64,000 nucleotides of DNA, taken from Siphonodentalium dalli (Eukaryota; Mollusca; Scaphopoda; Gadilida; Siphonodentaliidae). This document shows, piece by piece, positions 55,784 through 64,000 of this stretch; positions within the stretch are counted from its first letter, which is position 1, and the number at the start of each line of letters is the position of its first letter. Location: positions 61,191,627 to 61,255,626 of the forward strand of contig CP136061.1 in NCBI GenBank assembly GCA_032622095.1, given 5' to 3'. The translations under genes and the position numbers were made by a program. Under the pieces are notes generated by a model, which made no database searches, was not told the DNA's origin, and saw only the letters and a list, made by a program, of their open reading frames with translations.

Positions 55784-58700
55784 GGTTACACTGGTGTAAA
55801 TAAGGTTCCGAGTGACATCTAGCGGATGCGGGAGGAATATATAGGAGAGAATAAAATAGACACTGGGCCCTGATTGGTCAATAGCCTTGTGTGCTTTTCA
55901 CATAAAAAAATCATCACACCTCTTCCCTATGATTTCCCATAGGTAAAATAACCATTGGCACAGGAATTAACCCTTTGTAGTGAAGTTTGAATTTTTTGGT
56001 GTGGTCTAAAATATGACTGTATTTTTTTATGCGGTTCTGACACTAGTTACGAAAACATAAGATTTAAAGGCGAATTCCCTGCTAGACAGACATGATTTTT
56101 TTGTGTAAAAAGTTTCCCAAAATGTCAATTTTTCAGATTTAAAGAAAATTTTGGACCCAACATTTATATTGCCAACACTATACGCTAAAACGTTAGCACT
56201 GAGGCCTATGGAAAACATTTACACCAGTGTAACCTAAAGGGAAAAAATAGCTTTTTATCATTTTTGATTCCTGGGAGTGACTTTAAGGCATTTTAATTCA
56301 TTTTACAGAGCCTGGTCTTTCAGTCCAATGAATATCTCATGCTTGGTGTGGCTATTCTTGCTGCTGATGTCTTCTTTCACTTAAATCAGCCAAAAAAATA
56401 GTAAGATTTTTCATAAAAAATGCCAATTTTTCAAGGTTTTTTCAAAATATTTCAAGGTGGTAATAGTCACATGATAATGCAAATGACCCATAACTTGAGC
56501 ATGTCAACGACACATATATCAATTGTTATAAGAACCTAATCTAACAAGTATTTTGGGTTTTATAGCCAGTGATATACAGATATATATCATAAAAGTGTGT
56601 CATTTCCACTGGTGGGTATGGTCATTTGAAGGTTAATAGCACTAAAACTTGGACACATTTAAGAAAATGCTTCAGCAATTCAAAGAGAGCATATCTTTAT
56701 TCAACTAATTCAATATACACCCACATCCAGTTATCTTGGATCACCCTTGCAGACCTGAAAATGTCATATTTTATTCTTCAATGTGCTGATAAAGTCATGC
56801 GCTTGATGCTCAGCTGATCAGATCTGGACCCAATGACCTCACATCACCAGAAGTTCTCTCATGGAAAGAATATTGTACAGTCTTCCATAGCTGATCCAAG
56901 TTTGCAACACCAGACCCCTAAAACTGAGTGAAAATGGGGCCTGAACATGACTGGTGGTGGAAAATTGTGCTTTTTTGATGAATAATTTGTTAAAGGGGGT
57001 GGGGTTAAATTGTGTGTGATAAATAAAGAACCACAGAAGTGATATTGTTTTTGAACACATTTTTTCCATTGATGGGCAATTCTGAAGAAATGTAGGGAGT
57101 TACAATTATTCCGCGAAAAAGCGGGCTATCGCTTTAGGTTACACTGGTGTAAATAAGGTTCCGAGTGACATCTAGCGGATGCGGGAGGAATATATAGGAG
57201 AGAATAAAATAGACACGGGGCCCTGATTGGTCAATAGCCTTGTGTGCTTTTCACATAAAAAAATCATCACACCTCTTCCCTATGATTTCCCATAGGTAAA
57301 ATAACCATTGGCACAGGAATTAACCCTTTGTAGTGAAGTTTGAATTTTTTGGTGTGGTCTAAAATATGACTGTATTTTTTTATGCGGTTCTGACACTAGT
57401 TACGAAAACATAAGATTTAAAGGCGAATTCCCTGCTAGACAGACATGATTTTTTTGTGTAAAAAGTTTCCCAAAATGTCAATTTTTCAGATTTAAAGAAA
57501 ATTTTGGACCCAACATTTATATTGCCAACACTATACGCTAAAACGTTAGCACTGAGGCCTATGGAAAACATTTACACCAGTGTAACCTAAAGGGAAAAAA
57601 TAGCTTTTTATCATTTTTGATTCCTGGGAGTGACTTTAAGGCATTTTAATTCATTTTACAGAGCCTGGTCTTTCAGTCCAATGAATATCTCATGCTTGGT
57701 GTGGCTATTCTTGCTGCTGATGTCTTCTTTCACTTAAATCAGCCAAAAAAATAGTAAGATTTTTCATAAAAAATGCCAATTTTTCAAGGTTTTTTCAAAA
57801 TATTTCAAGGTGGTAATAGTCACATGATAATGCAAATGACCCATAACTTGAGCATGTCAACGACACATATATCAATTGTTATAAGAACCTAATCTAACAA
57901 GTATTTTGGGTTTTATAGCCAGTGATATACAGATATATATCATAAAAGTGTGTCATTTCCACTGGTGGGTATGGTCATTTGAAGGTTAATAGCACTAAAA
58001 CTTGGACACATTTAAGAAAATGCTTCAGCAATTCAAAGAGAGCATATCTTTATTCAACTAATTCAATATACACCCACATCCAGTTATCTTGGATCACCCT
58101 TGCAGACCTGAAAATGTCATATTTTATTCTTCAATGTGCTGATAAAGTCATGCGCTTGATGCTCAGCTGATCAGATCTGGACCCAATGACCTCACATCAC
58201 CAGAAGTTCTCTCATGGAAAGAATATTGTACAGTCTTCCATAGCTGATCCAAGTTTGCAACACCAGACCCCTAAAACTGAGTGAAAATGGGGCCTGAACA
58301 TGACTGGTGGTGGAAAATTGTGCTTTTTTGATGAATAATTTGTTAAAGGGGGTGGGGTTAAATTGTGTGTGATAAATAAAGAACCACAGAAGTGATATTG
58401 TTTTTGAACACATTTTTTCCATTGATGGGCAATTCTGAAGAAATGTAGGGAGTTACAATTATTCCGCGAAAAAGCGGGCTATCGCTTTAGGTTACACTGG
58501 TGTAAATAAGGTTCCGAGTGACATCTAGCGGATGCGGGAGGAATATATAGGAGAGAATAAAATAGACACTAGGCCCTGATTGGTCAATAGCCTTGTGTGC
58601 TTTTCACATAAAAAAAATCATCACACCTCTTCCCTATGATTTCCCATAGGTAAAATAACCATTGGCACAGGAATTAACCCTTTGTAGTGAAGTTTGAATT

Positions 58701-58943
58701 TTTTGGTGTGGTCTAAAATATGACTGTATTTTTTTATGCGGTTCTGACACTAGTTACGAAAACATAAGATTTAAAGGCGAATTCCCTGCTAGACAGACAT
58801 GATTTTTTTGTGTAAAAAGTTTCCCAAAATGTCAATTTTTCAGATTTAAAGAAAATTTTGGACCCAACATTTATATTGCCAACACTATACGCTAAAACGT
58901 TAGCACTGAGGCCTATGGAAAACATTTACACCAGTGTAACCTA
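55784..58943 (+). repeat. 1353-bp tandem array: MITE-spacer-MITE-spacer-MITE
   Basis: The 455-bp MITE with ends GGTTACACTGGTGTAAATAA and ATTTACACCAGTGTAACCT occurs at 55784-56237, 57137-57590 and 58490-58943. The two spacers between them (about 898 bp) look identical, and frames within them translate identically. The period is 1353 bp both times. The MITEs differ at single sites (ACACTGGGCCC, ACACGGGGCCC, ACACTAGGCCC) and by one A in an A-run. A very recent duplication, or an assembly duplication. Neither MITE nor spacer codes for a known protein. Confidence 0.9.
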
Positions 58944-59248
58944 GGAGAGATCACTGCGAATACAGCAACTTCGCCGAAATAAAATAATCGCAGTTCTCAT
59001 AATCCTCATATATAATGTGTCGTGTTATTATAAAGCCATGCAAGTATTTTACGTAAGAGTTCTCGTGAAAAATTATCAATGAAGCCTCTGGAATAGTATT
59101 AAGTATATTCTATCTTGATGAATTAATGAAATATCGTATATTATTTCAATTTTACGCTCATTTATTATGTACATGTACCGAAACATGTGATCGTGTTTCT
59201 CGCATTTTCGTAAGCGGAATTGATTAAAGTTATAGTATATATATATAG
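58944..59248. other. Intron 2 DNA, nothing recognised
   Basis: AT-rich spacer between the 1353-bp array and the next repeat. Confidence 0.3.
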
Positions 59249-59600
59249 TCCGGGAGCTAATAGGGTTACCCTTGCACCCCCCCCCGGAACTTAACCTTAC
59301 CCCACTTATTTTTTGTTCCTTATTATGTCCTTCAACTTTTTAGCAATGTTAACAAGACAAATAAGTGGCCGTGTAGACTCCAGACAAGATGGCGGCCGTT
59401 TTTAAGACTAGGCCCTGAGTCAGTTTGATGCAAATTATAGCGGAGAACTCTAGTAAAATGTATACAAATGTATATATTTTCGTGAAGCTAAGACATATTG
59501 ACACTTTTGAAGGGCAAAATTGAAACTCCCTATCCAAGATGGCCGCCAAAATGGCCGCGGAAGTTGAAAATATGACTTTATTCACTTATATCTTCTATTT
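59249..59600. repeat. Dispersed repeat, inverted copy of 21510-21849
   Basis: It starts AGTCCGGGAGCTAATAGGGT TACCC and includes CAAGATGGCGGCCGTTTTTA and AAAATGTATACAAATGTATA. It is the complement of the 21.5-21.8 kb segment. The matching second end was not found. Confidence 0.6.
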
Positions 59601-60250
59601 ATGCTGTTTGGAACTGGTTGAGAAACTCACCACATCCGATCCAAAATGGCCGCCTCCAGAGGGATTCAAATGGGACACCCATGCCATTTCTCTGTCCCAC
59701 GACCGATATTTCTCGGTCCCTTGACCGATTCAGGTCAAACAAAGGGTGTTGTCCCGACTCCCAAGCCAATTTGAACACATCTGAACGGCGGACATTTTGG
59801 ATCGGGGCGGGGTGATTTAGGTGAATATTTAGATTGATTTTGAGGCCACCCTACAACATCCTTTGTTTGACCCAAATCGACCAAGGTGCCGAGAAATTGC
59901 ATGGATGCCCTATGTGAACCCCAGTGGACGGCGGCCATTTTGGATCGCGTTTGAATATTTAGATTGTCTTCGGGGGCCACCCTACAACACCCATTCATTG
60001 GCCTACATCGATCAATGAGCCGAGAAATGACAGGGATGCCCTATTGGAACACCTCTTGATGGTGGCCATTTTGGATCGAGGTGGGTGAATATTTAGATTG
60101 GCTTCGGGGGCACCATACATCACCCTTCAGTTGACCTAAATCGGCCAAGGGACCGATAGATGGCATGAATGCCCTATTTGAAATCATCTGGGCGGCGGCT
60201 CATTTTGGATCGGGGGCCACCCTACAACACTTTTTGTTTTACCTAAACAT
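59601..60250 (+). repeat. Diverged tandem repeat, unit ~130-145 bp
   Basis: GGCGG(C/A)CATTTTGGATCG recurs near 59786, 59930, 60060 and 60190. It is accompanied by GTGAATATTTAGATTG, GGGGGCCACCCTACAACA and GACC(T/A)AAATCG(A/G)CCAAG. It directly follows the dispersed repeat at 59249. Non-coding; frames inside are by-products. Confidence 0.8.
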
Positions 60251-60500
60251 ACTTGTTTTCGAATAGGGAATAAGGAATGGAAGTCACCTTCTTGAAAACT
60301 TAAGCCTAAGAATGGGGCCTATATAAAATGCCGTCTATACCCAGAGCTTCAGTGGAAAAACTTCACCACCCTAGTTCTGGTTGGGACTAAATTATTCAAC
60401 TATAGTTGTGCGAGAATCGAAATAAGATGAGGTAAAATCTCTCCATTTGAGTTGCATTTGATGTGAATGTATTACTTCAATGAACGTTTATATGTAAAGT
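60251..60500. other. Intron 2 spacer
   Basis: Nothing recognised. Confidence 0.3.
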
Positions 60501-60605
60501 TATCTCGAAATTTCGAGATGTTATTACGAAATTTCGATATGTTATGCCGAAATTTCGAGATAGTATATCGATATGTAGATATCTTACCGCGAAATTTCGG
60601 GATAA
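60500..60605. repeat. Array of CGAAATTTCG palindromes
   Basis: TATCTCGAAATTTCGAGATG, then ACGAAATTTCGATATG, CCGAAATTTCGAGATA and GCGAAATTTCGGGATA, spaced about 25-45 bp apart. Each core (CGAAATTTCG) is itself a perfect palindrome. Confidence 0.8.
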
Positions 60606-61570
60606 AAATCTTTGTGTTTATGTCCTAAATCAGCCACCGTTGTTCTCAGCTTGTATAGCATCTTTATTTCGCATCTTGTTTACTCTTTATTGAAATATAT
60701 TTTAGAAGGACCGGCTTTTGTGGATATTGTCTCTATTATATTTTATAGCATCACTGATCATTTGATCCCTTACTTGTTTTGACTTTAATATCAGTTTTAT
60801 TGGACGAGTTTTGTGTTTTTCTCTACTTCCTTTTACGTCCATCACGGTAATGTATTTATAAAATTAATTTTAAAAGCTTCAATTAGTATTATTCGTAACT
60901 GAAAAGCTCATCCATTGGTTTTTTAATTATATGTATATGTTATCGATTTTTAATTATAGTCAGTGAAAGGTGCGTACATCTTGCGTGCGCAGCATCTAAT
61001 CCAAATTAAACAACAAGTTGATATACTCTTCAAACTTCAAAGTTTCATAATTTCTATTACTTTATGTATTGAGTATTTAAGATTCATCTAAACTAGTATC
61101 TTTATGCCTATATCGGGAAATCATATTTTCACCACGGGAACTTGGCTAATTCTATGGCAAATTAGCAAATTAAGAGGAAACAATTGGTGTTGATATGTGA
61201 AAACATTGGACTGACTGTTATTATTACTACGGTATATTGATATCAATTGAAGGGTGTTGAACCATAACCACGATCTGAAAGTTACCACTTGCTTACATCA
61301 GTCTTACATCAGTCTGCCAGTTACCCAAAGGTTTTGTACCGTGAGATATAATACAGCCTGACCATATGTTATACGGTCAAAAGTTGGCAGCCATATCACA
61401 CGGTGCACTGACGGGCATATATATAACAGTGTAGGCAGTAAACTGTTATCAATCATTCCAGCAAAGTTCTGCAAAACCTACGAAAGTTGCAAAGTACGCG
61501 TATTCGTAATGGTTGAACTGCTTTTTTGACAAGCATGACTCTATCGTTACCATCTGTGCTCATTCTTTAG
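60606..61570. other. End of intron 2, nothing recognised
   Basis: AT-rich. It ends with the pyrimidine-rich acceptor TGTGCTCATTCTTTAG before exon 3. CATCAGTCTTACATCAGTCT is a small tandem duplication at about 61297. Confidence 0.4.
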
Positions 61571-61740
61571 GCTCGTATCGAATTTATCACCGGCGAACAG
61601 ACATCTGCTTGGCTCGAGTTTGGCGTAGAGGGCGCTGACAAGTATGGGTGGTTCACACCCAGTAGACTGGTGAACAGCAGCTGGCTTGATCTACCACGAG
61701 GATCTTATGTGCATTTCTTGATGGAGCGTCCAAGCTGGCA
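61571..61740 (+). CDS. Exon 3: second half of the tryptophan-rich extracellular domain
   Basis: Acceptor TTCTTTAG|GCTCGT and donor TGGCA|GTAAGT. The 170 bases carry on in frame from exon 2: ARIEFITGEQTSAWLEFGVE, then DKYGWFTPSRLVNSSWLDL and ending MERPSW. The WF...RL.NSSW.DL string is the hallmark I associate with this mollusc surface-protein domain. One potential N-glycosylation site, NSS, is present. The exon ends two bases into a codon, which exon 4 completes. Confidence 0.85.
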
Positions 61741-62122
61741 GTAAGTTTCCATAATTCTTCCTAAATGCATGTACATATGCATGCATCCACCGCAAACACA
61801 TCACAACAACAACAACAACAAACAAAAACCACTGACATCATATCAACCACAGTTACCATGATGATACAATCACTACCGGAAATATGATCAAGTTAAACCG
61901 AGTTTAGATTCTCGCGCAAGATGCATATTATAACAACCGCTAAACCCCCCCCCCCCGAATATTTCCGATGCGATTCGGGATAATTCGGCACGCATGGGGA
62001 CTTCCACACATGTCACTGAACAATATAATGCCCAGTATTCGCGTAGTAATATTTATATCCGATTCAATTAAAATAACTGTATTTCCTGGCTTCTGCACCA
62101 TAGACGCACAATTATGAATTTA
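61741..62122. other. Intron 3, first part
   Basis: It contains (AAC)n at about 61803-61825 and a C-tract at 61946-61957. Nothing else recognised. Confidence 0.4.
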
Positions 62123-62375
62123 ACACTTCCATGACTGGAGCTTCCTGAATTTTTGCGAAAACCATGTGCCAATGCATTCTCTTATATATGAGTCTCCCAT
62201 AATGAGCCTCGCATATACAAGAATATTACATTAGCCTAATAATATTGACCTTGACCTTGTAAGCTAGTGCATTATATATGCGAGGCTCCCTATGGGAGAT
62301 TCGCATATATAAGAGAATGCACTGGCACATGATCTTTAATTCTGCACAAGCGCATGCAGTCCTGTCATGAAAGGG
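62123..62375. mobile_element. TTAA-flanked MITE with two palindromic modules
   Basis: TTAA at 62119-62122 and 62376-62379. The left end is CACTTCCATGACTGGAGCTT, the right end CCTGTCATGAAAGGG. Palindromes at about 62167-62220 and 62268-62325 include TATATGCGAGGCTCCCTATG GGAGATTCGCATATA. Same family as 22589-23143 and 31347-31570. Confidence 0.75.
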
Positions 62376-63369
62376 TTAAATAAATACTTTGACTGATCGA
62401 ACCATGCACACCCAACTGCAGTCTTTTATTTTGTGTTTCAATATAAATGTGTGGTGAATGAATATAAGGGGAAAACATTTAACTAAAAATACAAATAAAT
62501 AAATAAAGTCGCGAAAACGCCTTTTCGAAGCGACCAAGTGACTTATCATTTGCTACTCCGTCATCGGTAAGACCAGTACTGTCATCAAGCTCGAAAACCG
62601 TTCTGTATATGAACCATAACCTATAAAGTATTTTTTTTTACCAGGAACCACGATATTTGGACTAGGCACCAATCTGTAGAAGAAGAGGTATTGCATGCGC
62701 ACCACTAAACATACATAAGATGACAACAACAATGGCAGACGCGCCGGCAATGTTGATTTAATACAAGCAGCTGTGTCTCCTTTGAAATGAAAGTCTATTA
62801 AAATGTTATTTTGCTTCCGGGAAGTAGAAAGTTGCATGCGCTGAAAATCTTGTTGACTAAAATGTCTACCAACACGTTAAAAGAGATATCTTGTTGAGCG
62901 AATTGGGTTCAGCTGTTGAATAATGACAAACTGGGATATCTTTTTTCTGAATTAACCAACACGCTGATTAAAATTCTAAGAACAATAATTCAATTTACAA
63001 CGTCTGCAACGGTTTATAGTAGTTATTTATATATGTTTAATCTTTGTTTCACCATCATTTTGTATTCAGAACTTCAACAGTCAGATGGGAGGAGATGGCC
63101 TATAGGTATATCATAAGTATATCGGTCAGATGCCGGTAACCTGTGTATTATACACATTGTGATGTGAGTGATATACACAAAGAAAACACGCCCCCGTATT
63201 TTGTATTGACTTTCCATGTGATGTATATGCTGATGTCGTGTTATGGACGATCGGTCGTCCGTATTAGTTCGACAAGTTGACGACAACACAATTATTGGCT
63301 TATTTATTGGGTTGCACGACGTTACCGTGTGGTCAGCACCGTACACTAAAAAAGAAAACCATATATAGT
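62376..63369. other. Intron 3, middle part, no gene recognised
   Basis: Frames of 90-94 codons on the minus strand (62553-62837, 63074-63346) have no known domain. No repeat recognised. Confidence 0.3.
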
Positions 63370-63436
63370 CAGAAATGGTAACGCCCTCAAGATCATATTA
63401 TTAGGCACATATAAAATATATTGCAGCTTTAATCTA
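63370..63436 (+). repeat. Dispersed repeat shared with 35491-35556
   Basis: AGTCAGAAATGGTAACGCCC TCAAGATCATAT and following bases match the copy at 35491. Here it leads into the ATTAA microsatellite. Confidence 0.6.
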
Positions 63437-63454
63437 CTTATTGTGAAAAATCTG

Positions 63455-63665
63455 TTGATGATTAAATTGTTGTTGATTAAATTAAATTAAATTGATTAAA
63501 TTAAATTGTTGTTGATTAAATTAAATTAAATTGATTAAATTAAATTAAATTAAATTGATTAAATTAAATTGATTAAATTAAATTGATTAAATTAATTAAA
63601 TTGATTAAATTAAATTGATTAAATTGATTAAATTAAATTAAATTAAATTAAATTGTTGTTGATTA
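63455..63665. repeat. ATTAA/ATTAAATTGATTAA microsatellite
   Basis: About 200 bp of GATTAAATTAAATTAAATT variants, with TTGTTGTTGATTAAAT marking the start and end of sub-blocks. Confidence 0.95.
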
Positions 63666-63828
63666 AATATGATATTTATTGTAGATGTGTATACTGTGCA
63701 CATAAATTAATCTGCGATTTTGTAAGAGATCGTTCCGTTTTAGCTGCCAAAGATTGACATAATTATGAGGACGCAGAAGACGTGATGAATAGATCGAGCG
63801 CAATACTTTGGTCATGAAAACTATGTAG

Positions 63829-64000
63829 AGAATCACGAGAGCTTCAAACGAAACAAAATAGTATATCGCAGACAACAGATAATGAATCTAAAGAGGTCGA
63901 GAAGTCAAAATCAACTAATGCATGTACATGTAACGCTAAAACACTAGATATTGGAATGATTCAAGAATGGATTCTGAGTATAGAAAGACAATTAGAGAAG
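63829..64000 (+). CDS. Exon 4 (partial): juxtamembrane CxC motif and helix of the same protein
   Basis: After a possible acceptor (AACTATGTAG, weak pyrimidine tract) the first base completes the codon left by exon 3, and 57 codons stay open to the end of the window. The start is hydrophilic (ESRELQTKQNSISQTTDNES), followed by CTCNAKTLDIGMIQEWILSI ERQLEK. A C-x-C, then an amphipathic helix ending in L-E-K/L-T-V-like residues, is, from memory, the segment that precedes the membrane span in molluscan proteins of this architecture. The transmembrane segment would lie beyond the window. The acceptor position is inferred mainly from phase. Confidence 0.5.

Noticed and set aside
56027-58925. Three identical 63-codon minus frames and two identical pairs of 63- and 76-codon frames
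   Set aside because: They are identical because the 1353-bp unit is duplicated. No domain, start context or splice sites support them.

Overview
This window is AT-rich nuclear DNA from an animal, most likely a mollusc (gastropod-like). The grounds are spliced genes with GT-AG introns, AATAAA poly(A) signals, many DNA-transposon, LINE and SINE remnants, and a gene whose domain order (signal peptide, PAN/Apple-like module, tryptophan-rich extracellular module, CxC juxtamembrane motif plus helix) I know from lophotrochozoan, mainly molluscan, proteins. Nothing prokaryotic was seen. The species assignment is inference.

Layout. Bases 2-151 are the last coding piece of a plus-strand gene followed by its poly(A) signal. 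From 152 to about 30.7 kb there is no convincing gene apart from one candidate exon (2674-2831). This stretch holds MITEs (TTAA-flanked piggyBac-like families, hAT-like and foldback elements), minisatellites, a LINE remnant (17.3-17.8 kb) split by a 4.3-kb inverted-repeat element, and satellite arrays (18.0-18.6, 19.8-20.9 and 26.3-28.2 kb). From 30,780 to the end of the window runs one large plus-strand gene. Its four visible exons (30780-31062, 47217-47368, 61571-61740, 63829-64000) join in frame, separated by introns of about 16.2, 14.2 and 2.1 kb, and it continues past the window.

The introns are packed with mobile DNA. Intron 1 holds a minus-strand tyrosine-recombinase (YR) element (36748-40827) with the split direct repeats A1...B1-A2...B2. 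It encodes a decayed YR and an SGNH hydrolase but no visible reverse transcriptase, and it is interrupted by a PIF/Harbinger-like element flanked by TTA. Intron 1 also holds a two-exon, apparently intact Mutator-like transposase gene on the minus strand (42915-45479). Intron 2 holds a 485-bp satellite whose fourth unit is split by a second copy of the same Harbinger-like family, and a nearly identical 1353-bp tandem array built on a 455-bp MITE (55.8-58.9 kb).

The two items most worth following are the RT-less YR/SGNH element with split direct repeats, and a palindromic module of about 67 bp carried by several otherwise different MITE backbones.
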